NCBI GenBank assembly: GCA_024280475.1
Contig: JAJRQA010000228.1
Location: forward strand, 1 to 64,000
From: Alphaproteobacteria bacterium
Lineage (GTDB): Bacteria; Pseudomonadota; Alphaproteobacteria; Rhizobiales; JAKIUO01
Length of the DNA: 64,000 bases
Direction: 5' to 3'
The position numbers and the translations under genes are program-made. Positions 19,403 through 28,821 of this stretch are shown here, piece by piece. Below the pieces are notes generated by a model. That model was not told the origin of the DNA, searched no databases, and saw only the letters and a list, made by a program, of their open reading frames with translations. Every line of letters starts with the position of its first letter. Position 1 is the stretch's first letter.

Positions 19403-22400
19403 CTATACCAGTTCGAGCTGGTCAGATATTTTGGCTTGTGCCTGAGAAACCCAGTTATCACGCGCTATTCGAGCCCGCCCAAGGCGTGGTTTCTTGTCAA
19501 GTTCAGCGCCAATAAGATCGATATCACGAGGTGTCAGGCTGGCAAGCTGTTCAAAGCGGGTGATCCCCTGCTCAATCAATATTTTCTCTATGACCCGCCC
19601 AATGCCTTTGATCTCCTGCAAATTGTCATTTCCCTTGTTGGCGACCGGTGGATAACTCTCTGTACGCTTCGCAACTTGACGCTTCGCAGCTGGTTTTTTT
19701 GCAGAATCCGCAAGCGAATCGGCAAAGGATTCGCCGCGCATGAACCGACTTGCCTGGTCAACCCAGCCATCACGGCTGATACGCCCAATCGCCCCTTTAT
19801 TGCTTTTTGACAAAATCAGTTCAATCGAACGGATCTCATGATCACTCAAGGAGACAATCTGCGCGAAGGTGAAAATGCCGTTCTGATTGAGCAAGCGCTC
19901 AATCATCGGACCGATGCCCTTGATCTTTTTAAGATCATCACCAGCGGTACCCATAGTCAAGACCACCGGTTGCTGATCTTCTTCTTCAACAATATCAACC
20001 GCTGGTGCACTTTCTCCAGCCACTTGCACCCTATTGTCTTTAGCAGCCTGCACGCGCGAAACCATATCGGTCCCGGCAACCACCAAAAGATAGAACAGGT
20101 TTTTCAGACCGACCAGCAGACTGTGTAATGTCTGTTCGAGCAAACTGCCAGTAGCGATATGCCTTTGCCAGAAACGCATGCTTTTGAGCGTTGAAATTTG
20201 CAATTGGCGGCGCGACGCTGTGAGCGGCAGTCCAGCAACAAAATCTGGCACCGGCGATCCAGCCGGCATTTTCAGACGCGCCCAGACTGCTGGACGCTGC
20301 TGTGCCAATTCCTGCGCTTCTTCCAGTTCTTGTTCCTCATCTTGTTGCGCAACTGGTTCTTTCACCAATGCGCTATCACGGGCACACGCCATGGGAATGA
20401 CAAACAATGTCAGGCCCGTTGCCACCACAACCCCAAACATCAAGGAGATCGCCATACCGTTAAAGATCGGATCGGTAATGATCACACTGGAGCCGGCAAC
20501 CAGCGCAAACGCAGTGATCAGGATTGGCCGGGCACGCGCCACCACGGCAGCCATAACGGCTTCGCGGCGATCCATCCCCTGCTCGATGGATTTTTCGGTA
20601 AAGTCCACCAGCAATATGGAATTTCGTACAATGATCCCGGCCAATGCAATCCAGCCAATCATTGAGGTCGCGGTAAATTCGGCCCCCAGCAACCAGTGAC
20701 CCGGAATAATGCCGATCAGCGTCAGGGGAATCGGTGCCATGATAATAGCAGGGGTGCGGAAATTACCGAACTCCCAAACCACCAGCATATAAATCAGCAC
20801 CATTGCCACCATGAAGGCTGCGCCCATATCGCGGAACGTTTCAAACGTCACAGTCCATTCGCCGCCCCAGGCAAAGCTGGAATTTGCGTTATCAGGCGCC
20901 CCGCCCCACAACTCACCAGAAAGGGTCACACCATCGGGGGTTTTATAATCTTCAAGCAGATTGCTAACCTCGATCATGCCATAGACCGGTGCGGCCAGAC
21001 GGCCAGCGACTTCTCCGGTGACATATTCAACGGCCCGCAAATCCTTGTGAAATATTGTTGGGTCGGTGGCTTGGCGCTTAAAACTGCCAAGCGCGTTGAG
21101 TGGCACCAGTTTGCCGGTTTTGGAGGCAATCGGCAGTTGCAACAACTGGCTCATATTGGTGCGTACTGATAAAGGGGCTTGCAAAACAATATATTTTGCT
21201 TCCAGCTCATGCCCAACCTTGAGATCGCCAAGGCGGAACCCGCCCATAGCCATGGATAATTGCTCCGTAATATCGCGCGCCGAAATACCGTGCTGGCGAG
21301 CGCGGCGCCGGTCAACTTCAAAAGTCCAGTTTTCATACGGCTCATCAAGATAATTATCGACGTCAACAATGGTACCAGCTTTTTTGAACATGGCGGTCAT
21401 GTCGCGTGCCACCTGGCGGCGCGTGTCCGCGTCAGGTCCATAAATCTCGGCCACCATGGTTTGCAGCACAGGAGGTCCAGGCGGCATCTCAACCACTTGA
21501 ATACTGGCATTGAGTTTATTGGCCATTGGTGTCAACAGAGCACGGACCTCGACGGCGATTTCATGACTGGTACGCGCACGTTTGTTTTTGTGCAGCAGCT
21601 GGATCTGGATATCGCCCTGCCAGGGTTTTTGGCGCAGATAGGTATGACGTACGAGACCATTAAAGTTAAACGGGCTGGCCGTACCAGAATAAGTCTGCAC
21701 CGCCGTTACTTCTTCAACGCTCAACACTTTTTGCGTCAACGACATCAGGGCATTTGCGGTGCTTGGCAGCGAGCTGCCATCGGGCATGTTAACGATCACG
21801 TTGAACTCGGGCTTGTTGTCGAGTGGCAACATTTTAACAGTGACTTGCTGGGTGTAAAACATCGAGCAGGCCAAAAAGAATACCGCCCACATGGACAACC
21901 GGAAAATACGGGCCTTGCGCGGACTATCGAGCAATGGCGACAGCAAGCGCCCAAAGATGCGCCCGAACCACACCGTTTGCTTGTGCTCACGGGCTTCCAT
22001 GACGCGCAATTTTTCCATATTGGGGCGAATACGCATGACCAGCCAGGGCGTAAACAAAAACGCCGCGAACAAGGAAAACAGCATGGCCACGGAGCCAAGG
22101 GCTGGAATGGGCGCCATATAAGGACCCATCATGCCCGAGACAAATCCCATCGGCAACAAAGCGGCAATCACCGTGAAGGTCGCCAGAATGGTTGGATTGC
22201 CAACTTCTGCAACCGCATCAATCGTCGTGTCGGTATCCACCTCGCCTTTCATCAGCCAGCGTCGATAAATATTTTCAACCACCACAATCGCGTCATCAAC
22301 CAATATGCCAATTGAAAATATCAGGGCAAACAGGGAAACACGGTCAATTGTATAGCCAAGTATGTAGGCGGAAAAAACCGTGATCAAAATAACCACGGGA

Positions 22401-23614
22401 ATAACCAGTGCCACAACGAGAGCTGGCTGCCAGATAAAGCCAAGCGCCATGAAAATAAGTACCACAACCGCACCGGTGGCAACGAATAGCTTGATGATCA
22501 GACCATCGACTTTTTCGCCGGCACTTGCGCCATAATCGCGGGTCACCGCCACTTGCAGATTGTCGGGAATAACGGAGCCTTTAAGCTCTTCAACGCGGGT
22601 CAGAATATTTCGCGCCACCGTCACACCATTGCTGCCAGCTTTTTTGGCAATGGCAATGGTCACGGCAGGTGATCCACCCGTTTCAATGAGACCCGCTTTA
22701 GCTGCAGATGGACCAGTATAATATTCGACCACATTGGCCGCTTCGCCCGGGCCTTGGGTAAGCTTTGCCACATCGCGCAGGTAAATAGGGCTGCCTTTGC
22801 GCACCCCAATGATCAGGTTTTCGAGATCCCCGACACTTTTTAGAAAACTGCCTGAATAGACAGAAAAACTGGAGCTGCCACTTTCTCCAAAGCCAATGCC
22901 TTTGTTGACATTGGCACTTTGCACGGCTTCGGCGATCTGACCCATTGAAATGCCAAACCCGGCCAGACGCTCAGGATAAACCTCGATACGCATCTGCTCT
23001 GTACGGCCACCAACAATGAAGCTGTTGGCCGTGTCAGGAACCTCTTTGAGACGCTGGCGTACTTCAAGGGCAACAAGACGCAAACTTGCATCATCAAGTG
23101 ATTTGGACCACAGCGTCAGGGTCACAACAGGCACATCATCAGCGCCTTTTGGTTTGACCAGCGGTTTGCCAACGCCAGGCGGCATTTGATCCATATTGGA
23201 TTGCAGCTTGTCATAAAGCTTGATCAAAGATGGCTCCATCTGCTCGCCAACTTCGAACTGCACCGTTACCATGCCCTGCCCGCGCTGCGAGGCGGAATAA
23301 ACATGTTTGACACCGGGCATTTCGCTCATCATGCGCTCAAGCGGATCAATGGCCAGCGAGGCAACCTGGCGCGCCGATGCACCAGCATAGGAAACAAAAA
23401 TATCCACCATAGGGACAGAGATTTGCGGATCTTCCTGCCTTGGTGTGAACATCAGACCCAATACGCCCATGAACAAACACGCCACAAACAATAATGGCGA
23501 TAGCGGCGAATGGATGAAGGCACGGGCCATCTTGCCCGCCGCTCCCAAATCATGCTCGTTCGGCTGGCGATCCTCATTCGATCCACCACTGCGATTTTCA
23601 AAAGACCCGTGCAT
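19403..23614 (-). CDS. RND efflux transporter permease with C-terminal extension carrying two helix-hairpin-helix-like repeats
   Basis: RND signatures 'ILVDDAIVVVENIYRR', 'GWIALAGIIVRNSILLVDF'; C-terminal repeats 'DDLKKIKGIGPMIERLLNQNGIFTFAQIVSLSDHEI' and 'DNLQEIKGIGRVIEKILIEQGITRFEQLASLTPRDI'. Confidence 0.93.
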   Translation of the reverse strand: MHGSFENRSGGSNEDRQPNEHDLGAAGKMARAFIHSPLSPLLFVACLFMGVLGLMFTPRQEDPQISVPMVDIFVSYAGASARQVASLAIDPLERMMSEMPGVKHVYSASQRGQGMVTVQFEVGEQMEPSLIKLYDKLQSNMDQMPPGVGKPLVKPKGADDVPVVTLTLWSKSLDDASLRLVALEVRQRLKEVPDTANSFIVGGRTEQMRIEVYPERLAGFGISMGQIAEAVQSANVNKGIGFGESGSSSFSVYSGSFLKSVGDLENLIIGVRKGSPIYLRDVAKLTQGPGEAANVVEYYTGPSAAKAGLIETGGSPAVTIAIAKKAGSNGVTVARNILTRVEELKGSVIPDNLQVAVTRDYGASAGEKVDGLIIKLFVATGAVVVLIFMALGFIWQPALVVALVIPVVILITVFSAYILGYTIDRVSLFALIFSIGILVDDAIVVVENIYRRWLMKGEVDTDTTIDAVAEVGNPTILATFTVIAALLPMGFVSGMMGPYMAPIPALGSVAMLFSLFAAFLFTPWLVMRIRPNMEKLRVMEAREHKQTVWFGRIFGRLLSPLLDSPRKARIFRLSMWAVFFLACSMFYTQQVTVKMLPLDNKPEFNVIVNMPDGSSLPSTANALMSLTQKVLSVEEVTAVQTYSGTASPFNFNGLVRHTYLRQKPWQGDIQIQLLHKNKRARTSHEIAVEVRALLTPMANKLNASIQVVEMPPGPPVLQTMVAEIYGPDADTRRQVARDMTAMFKKAGTIVDVDNYLDEPYENWTFEVDRRRARQHGISARDITEQLSMAMGGFRLGDLKVGHELEAKYIVLQAPLSVRTNMSQLLQLPIASKTGKLVPLNALGSFKRQATDPTIFHKDLRAVEYVTGEVAGRLAAPVYGMIEVSNLLEDYKTPDGVTLSGELWGGAPDNANSSFAWGGEWTVTFETFRDMGAAFMVAMVLIYMLVVWEFGNFRTPAIIMAPIPLTLIGIIPGHWLLGAEFTATSMIGWIALAGIIVRNSILLVDFTEKSIEQGMDRREAVMAAVVARARPILITAFALVAGSSVIITDPIFNGMAISLMFGVVVATGLTLFVIPMACARDSALVKEPVAQQDEEQELEEAQELAQQRPAVWARLKMPAGSPVPDFVAGLPLTASRRQLQISTLKSMRFWQRHIATGSLLEQTLHSLLVGLKNLFYLLVVAGTDMVSRVQAAKDNRVQVAGESAPAVDIVEEEDQQPVVLTMGTAGDDLKKIKGIGPMIERLLNQNGIFTFAQIVSLSDHEIRSIELILSKSNKGAIGRISRDGWVDQASRFMRGESFADSLADSAKKPAAKRQVAKRTESYPPVANKGNDNLQEIKGIGRVIEKILIEQGITRFEQLASLTPRDIDLIGAELDKKPRLGRARIARDNWVSQAQAKISDQLELV

Positions 23615-24101
23615 ACCTTATTGCTCCCTCAAGCAATTGCAACAAGGCTGATCAATGCACAAAGCGCGCAAGCGATGTGCACATGTCTGGGTGAAAGTTG
23701 AAAATGAGCACTAAAAGCAAACGAGATGAACGAAGGGCTTGCAAGCGCTCCGCTTCATCCAAACAAGAGTTCAATCATGCGAACCCGTATTTTGCTTTTT
23801 ATGAACAAGGTAAAATTTCAAAACTTCCCTCAAAGTATGGAAATTTTACCAGTTGGCGTGGCCTTCTCCCTCAAGACGACCAATCCCCTCATAAACACAT
23901 TCAATATCCAAGGCCTTTAATAAAACACCAAGGAACCAGACGCAAAAAACAGCCAAAACCTGGAACGCAATACTCGTTTGATTAAATCAGTATGCACGAA
24001 TATTCATTTATAATAGCTTAACAGGCTGTTTTTATTGTATTTTTTTGATATTGGCTTAATCAGTTGTTCAGACGAGAAAACAAAAGGTTAAAATTCCCCT
24101 T

Positions 24102-25016
24102 CTATTCCTCATCATTTTCGCCGCCCCGATCCGGTAAAGCACAAGCGCCAAGAGCGCCGGCTAACGAGGTCTGCGCGGACCCTGGCGCGAGAGGTTGTTG
24201 CTGACTTTCATGGGGTGACCAGCCTGACAAATAGATAATTTCGAAGGTTGCATTTATGCGCTTATCTGTCGAAAAATCGCGCTCATAGATCTCCACAACC
24301 CGTTGCAGCAATGGGCGCGACAACGGTTTTTTCAGCCGGCCCCAAAGCACATTCCCGGCCCCCATCATGCGCAGTTCATGCATCAATTTTAACGGGCTTT
24401 CATAAGTAACAGTGACAAGGTCGCTATCAACCACTGGCAGGGCAAACCCGGCCCGTTGCAAGAGCCCGCCATAATCTTTCACATCCGCCATCGGGGCCAC
24501 GCGCGGGCTCACCCCTGACAGTATTTCTTCTTCGGCCAGCATGAAAGCGGTGCGCAATTCAATCAAGGTCTGACCACCTGGAATGGCCGCCATAAACAAG
24601 CCGTCGGGTTTCAAGGCCCGTCTGATCTGAATGAGCGCGCCGGGCAAATCATTGACAAAATGTAAAGACAAAATCGAGGTCACGAGATTGAGGGAGGCTT
24701 CGCCAAAGGGCAGTTTTTCTTCATCACAAATGAGGCGCTCAACGCCCACCAGGCCGCGCATCAGATCCAGGCTGTGATCCCCGGCCAGCACGTGCCCCAC
24801 GTCAGTTCGTGCCAAAAGTTTCAAAGCCATCGCGCCATTGCCGGCACCAAGATCAAGCGCCATTGGAAAATCACGCAGCACCAGATCGAGGCGTTCATCA
24901 AGTTCAATAGCGGCTCGTTGCAGCAGAAAATCATAGTCGCAAAGCGTTGCGCTAATACGTTCGCGGCGCTGACGCAGCAACTCACGATCAAACAGTTTTT
25001 GAGGGCCATCAGGCAT
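24102..25016 (-). CDS. SAM-dependent methyltransferase (BioC/NDUFAF5-like)
   Basis: 'MALDLGAGNGAMALKLLARTDVGHVLAGDHS', 'LNLVTSILSLHFVNDLPGALIQIRRALKPDGLFMAAIPGGQTLIELR'. Confidence 0.88.
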   Translation of the reverse strand: MPDGPQKLFDRELLRQRRERISATLCDYDFLLQRAAIELDERLDLVLRDFPMALDLGAGNGAMALKLLARTDVGHVLAGDHSLDLMRGLVGVERLICDEEKLPFGEASLNLVTSILSLHFVNDLPGALIQIRRALKPDGLFMAAIPGGQTLIELRTAFMLAEEEILSGVSPRVAPMADVKDYGGLLQRAGFALPVVDSDLVTVTYESPLKLMHELRMMGAGNVLWGRLKKPLSRPLLQRVVEIYERDFSTDKRINATFEIIYLSGWSPHESQQQPLAPGSAQTSLAGALGACALPDRGGENDEE

Positions 25017-25045
25017 AGGTGGTTTCTTTCAAATAATGCGTAGGA

Positions 25046-25302
25046 CCTATTGAATATCAGAGTATAGCGTTGGTTGGGCTGGGTTGGCTCATTTTTTGTG
25101 ATGAGGAGGAAGGACATACGTGTATATTCGACGACGAATGGCTAGAAAATAGACCTACCCAGCCCAATCCGAAGGACGGGGCGCTTTTTTGCGCTGGAGG
25201 CAATGCAAAAGCCTTGAATTAACCTGCTAGTCCTTCTTTTTTGCATCACTCCCCAACGCAAAAAATCACTCCCGCCAACGCTATACTCTGATATTCAATA
25301 GG
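25046..25302. repeat. Perfect 28-bp inverted repeat flanking the divergent methyltransferase/comF intergenic region
   Basis: CCTATTGAATATCAGAGTATAGCGTTGG at 25046-25073; exact reverse complement at 25275-25302. Confidence 0.93.
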
Positions 25303-25316
25303 CCCTTAGCTGCAAA

Positions 25317-26165
25317 GTGATCTATCATTACAGCATGTGTCCAACCAAGCAAAAACAAACCCTTGAAGCGCAAATCAATGCCCGTATGCACACCAGTGGC
25401 AAACGAGGAGTGCTGTCACACCTGCTCGACTTTGTCCTGCCGCCGGTTTGCATCCACTGCCACAAACCGATTGAAGCACATGGTCACTTATGCACGCCGT
25501 GCTGGCAAAAAATCCATTTCATCACCCATCCCTTGTGTGCTGCTTTGGGCATGCCCCTGCCCTATGATAGCGAACCTCTTGCCCCTGGTCCTGGTAAAAA
25601 CAGACAAAAACAGTTTAGCGCGCAGGCTCTGGCTCACCCACCCGACTATGATCGCGCCCGCGCCGTGGCCCTGTTCAATGATGTTTTGCGCGCACTCATT
25701 CACGGGCTTAAATATAGTGACCGGCGCGAAGGTTTGGGACTGTTTGGGCGCTGGCTGGTGGTGGCGGGGCGTGAGTTGCTGGAGGACACCGATCTCATTG
25801 TGCCAGTACCATTATATCGAGGCCGCCTGTGGCAGCGCCGTTTCAATCAATCAGCATTGTTGAGCCATGAACTCAACCGGCTGACCGGCATACCAGTGGA
25901 TGCGCTGGCGCTCAAACGTCACCGCGCCACGAGGTCTCAAGTCGGCCTGTCGGAGCGCGCCCGGCGCGCCAATGTCACGGGTGCCTTCACCCTGTCAGCC
26001 AATAAAAGTGCGCAAATCAATCGCAAAAACATCTTGCTGATCGATGATGTACTGACCACCGGTTCAACGGTAGACGCCTGCACCCGCACCCTCAAAAAAG
26101 CTGGCGCTGCACGGGTCGATGTGCTGGTGCTGGCGCAGGCCGGTCATCAGGCTGGCGAACTTTAA
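25317..26165 (+). CDS. ComF family phosphoribosyltransferase-like protein
   Basis: 'LLDFVLPPVCIHCHKPIEAHGHLCTPCW' zinc-like N-terminus, 'NILLIDDVLTTGSTVDACTRTLKKAGAARVDVLVLAQ' PRTase motif. Confidence 0.92.
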   Translation: MIYHYSMCPTKQKQTLEAQINARMHTSGKRGVLSHLLDFVLPPVCIHCHKPIEAHGHLCTPCWQKIHFITHPLCAALGMPLPYDSEPLAPGPGKNRQKQFSAQALAHPPDYDRARAVALFNDVLRALIHGLKYSDRREGLGLFGRWLVVAGRELLEDTDLIVPVPLYRGRLWQRRFNQSALLSHELNRLTGIPVDALALKRHRATRSQVGLSERARRANVTGAFTLSANKSAQINRKNILLIDDVLTTGSTVDACTRTLKKAGAARVDVLVLAQAGHQAGEL

Positions 26166-26253
26166 AAAAGCTGTTTTGGGGTGGCGTTGAAGCGGCAAGC
26201 AAGACCTGCTACAAGCTTAATACCAGACCACAAAACTAGTGACCCTTGCCACC

Positions 26254-26345
26254 GGATCGCTTTTGCTTTGCAGGGCTGGAGCGCGACGCGACATGGTACG
26301 TGTACCCTTAGCGGAGCGATCTGGTGCTGCAAGGCAAAAGCGACC
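26254..26345. other. Long hairpin 1 (about 19-bp stem, one mismatch and one bulge)
   Basis: GGATCGCTTTTGCTTTGCAG ... CTGCAAGGCAAAAGCGACC. Confidence 0.75.
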
Positions 26346-26357
26346 GGCCCGCAGGGT

Positions 26358-26449
26358 GGTTCATAGCGGCCCATCAGGTGCGTTGCGGCGCTTGCAAGAT
26401 ACCAGTATCGAACTGCGCACCGCGCCTGCCCGATGGGCCGCTATGAACC
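26358..26449. other. Long hairpin 2 (perfect 18-bp stem)
   Basis: GGTTCATAGCGGCCCATC (26358-26375) ... GATGGGCCGCTATGAACC (26432-26449). Confidence 0.85.
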
Positions 26450-26518
26450 ATGTCAAGAGTCATTAGTTCTGTGGCCTGGTATACTATCAGCTCATTCACC
26501 AATATTATGGGATCCCTA

Positions 26519-26773
26519 ATGCCGAAGATTATCGTTTATACAACGCCGTTATGCCCTTATTGCATCGCCGCCAAAAGAATGTTGAAGAAAAAAGGCGCCG
26601 CCTTTACAGAAATAAATGCATCAGATGCAAGCACGCGCCAAGAGATGTTCGAAAGATCCAATGGCCAGCGAACAGTCCCTCAAATATTCATAGGCGAGCG
26701 CCATATCGGCGGATTTGATGATCTGTCCGAACTCGACGCCCTTGATGAACTCGAACCCCTGCTTGCGCAATAG
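26519..26773 (+). CDS. grxC: Glutaredoxin 3
   Basis: 'MPKIIVYTTPLCPYCIAAKRMLKKKG', 'RTVPQIFIGERHIGGFDDL'. Confidence 0.95.
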   Translation: MPKIIVYTTPLCPYCIAAKRMLKKKGAAFTEINASDASTRQEMFERSNGQRTVPQIFIGERHIGGFDDLSELDALDELEPLLAQ

Positions 26774-26932
26774 TGCTTTTTCAATTATATTCAATATCAT
26801 AGATATTTATCATTCGAATATCTTCATGCAAATACAATATAAGCTTGATTGTTTGTATAGTATTTCGCTAATATGAGTGTGTGGGACCCCGTCTGAACAG
26901 ATGAAAAATCAATAATCAAAAGGTAAAAACTA

Positions 26933-27349
26933 ATGGTTTTAAAAACACTGTCAAAACTCCTGACACCGGGTGCCGATGAAGCAAAAGAGGTTGCCGAGCG
27001 CGCGCTGACCGTGACCGGCCTTAACGAATATAAAGATACCAAAGAGCTGATCCAAAATCTCAAAAACGAGATGAAAGATGCCGCCACAGATTTCCAAAAA
27101 CGCCAGATGGAACATATGATTCACCGCTATGGCGAGCGCCAGGATGCCCTGCGCAGTGCCGCCGTCATTCTTGTCGGTAAAATCGGCAGCAGCGACAATA
27201 GTGCCATCTTTGCGCAATATGGCATCACCGAACAAGATATTGCGCGCGTCAGCTCCGGCATGACCAATCCAAATCTCAGCACCCCTCATGATGTTGCCCG
27301 CTTCTTGATTGAAGAAGCCGAAAGCGATTTCATGTCTGGCAGAGCCTAG
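26933..27349 (+). CDS. Hypothetical protein (predicted soluble, helical)
   Basis: ORF with clear codon structure and flanking spacing; no family recognised. Confidence 0.65.
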   Translation: MVLKTLSKLLTPGADEAKEVAERALTVTGLNEYKDTKELIQNLKNEMKDAATDFQKRQMEHMIHRYGERQDALRSAAVILVGKIGSSDNSAIFAQYGITEQDIARVSSGMTNPNLSTPHDVARFLIEEAESDFMSGRA

Positions 27350-27378
27350 GAACGCTCCGACCTGGCCCGACTTACAAA

Positions 27379-28272
27379 ATGATAGACACCCAGCAACAGT
27401 CTTTTCGCGCTGGCCTGGTACAAATGTGTTCGGGCCGCGAAATCTTGGACAATCTCAATGAAGCAGACCGGCTGATCCGTGAAGCAGCCGCTCACGGGGC
27501 CGTCTATATCCAGACACCCGAAAATACCGCTCTGCTGGAACTGGACCCCAAGGTTACCCAGCGAGAAGCCCAGTTTTTTAACGACAGTTCAATCCTTGCA
27601 ATGTTTCAAAACCTGGCCCGCGAGCTGCACGTTTGTCTGCATATCGGCTCGCTCGCCATTCGCCTTGATCAACAAGACCGGCTGGTCAATCGCTCTTGCC
27701 TGATCTCTCCAAGCGGCGAACTCCTCGCCCATTACGATAAAATCCATATGTTTGATGTGGATCTTGTGGGAGGCGAAAGCTACCGCGAATCAAAACATTA
27801 TATCCCCGGCCAGAAAAGCGTTATAGCTGACCTCCCCGTTGGTCTGACGCCCGCACCAAAACTGGGTTTTTCCATCTGTTATGATCTGCGCTTTGCCGCG
27901 CTTTACCGCAGCCTGGCGAAAGCTGGTGCGCAATTGATTGGCGTTCCAGCCGCTTTTACAAAGCAGACCGGCCAAGCCCATTGGCATATTTTGCTACGGG
28001 CCAGAGCCATTGAAACGGGTTGCTTCATTTTGGCAGCAGCGCAAGGTGGCACTCATGAAAATGGCCGCTCCACCTATGGTCACAGCCTCATTGTTTCACC
28101 GTGGGGAGAAGTGATCGCGCAGGCAAGCGGCATGAAACCACAAGTCATCGTCGCCGATATTGATCTCTCGAAAGTTGCCAATGCCCGCACTGCTATTCCG
28201 GCACTCACTCATGATCGCCCCTTTGCAACAGACACCCCCTCCCCCGGTTCTGATCGAAAGGGCATAAAATGA
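27379..28272 (+). CDS. Carbon-nitrogen hydrolase (nitrilase superfamily)
   Basis: 'AAHGAVYIQTPENTALLE', 'YDKIHMFDVDL', 'LGFSICYDLRFAALYRSLAKAGAQLIGVPAAFT'. Confidence 0.93.
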   Translation: MIDTQQQSFRAGLVQMCSGREILDNLNEADRLIREAAAHGAVYIQTPENTALLELDPKVTQREAQFFNDSSILAMFQNLARELHVCLHIGSLAIRLDQQDRLVNRSCLISPSGELLAHYDKIHMFDVDLVGGESYRESKHYIPGQKSVIADLPVGLTPAPKLGFSICYDLRFAALYRSLAKAGAQLIGVPAAFTKQTGQAHWHILLRARAIETGCFILAAAQGGTHENGRSTYGHSLIVSPWGEVIAQASGMKPQVIVADIDLSKVANARTAIPALTHDRPFATDTPSPGSDRKGIK

Positions 28273-28724
28273 TCCGTTACGCTCTTTTATGCGATCAAGA
28301 TCACGCGTTTGAAAGCTGGTTCGATCATTCAGCTGCTTTTGACAAACTGCAACATGCCAAACTCATCGAATGTCCTCACTGCAGCTCGCAAAAAATCCGC
28401 AAAGCACCAATGAGCCCGCAAATCAGCGGCACTCGTACCAACAAACGCCCAACAAGCAATCCCTCCATCGCCAAAAACAAAGATATCGAGCTACAAAACC
28501 TACAGGCAGAAGCTGTGGAACTGGCTCGTAAAATCCGCAATCACATCGAACAAAATGCCGATAATGTCGGTGATAAATTCGCCTCTGAAGCCCGCAAAAT
28601 TCACTTCGAAGAAGTCGAACCTCACAATATTTATGGCGAGGCCACATCAGAAGAAGTCGATGAGTTAGTGGAAGATGGTATCGAAATATCCCCCCTCCCC
28701 ACTTTGCCAGAAGACAAGAATTAA
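28269..28724 (+). CDS. DUF1178 family protein
   Basis: 'MIRYALLCDQDHAFESWFDHSAAFDKLQHAKLIECPHCSSQKIRKAPMSP'. Confidence 0.9.
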   Translation: MIRYALLCDQDHAFESWFDHSAAFDKLQHAKLIECPHCSSQKIRKAPMSPQISGTRTNKRPTSNPSIAKNKDIELQNLQAEAVELARKIRNHIEQNADNVGDKFASEARKIHFEEVEPHNIYGEATSEEVDELVEDGIEISPLPTLPEDKN

Positions 28725-28821
28725 AAAATTACTTGTTTACCAATGTTAAGTAATTGTTAAAGATAGATGTACTGCTATGGGTTTAGCTAAATATTGCAAC
28801 AATCGATTGGGGCGATCAGAT

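Noticed and set aside
21260-22315. 351-aa + strand ORF antisense to the RND permease
   Set aside because: Lies entirely inside a confident RND gene; reads like antisense translation (H/R/Q-rich, no domain).
23698-23985. 95-aa ORF upstream of the RND gene as a candidate periplasmic adaptor
   Set aside because: No signal peptide, lipoyl or beta-barrel adaptor features; sequence looks like random open frame in a spacer.
15770-26820. Recurrent TATATTCGA/ATTCGAAT-like motifs (around 15778, 19316, 25128, 26811)
   Set aside because: Short AT-rich motifs with no consistent spacing or orientation; chance cannot be excluded without a genome-wide count.
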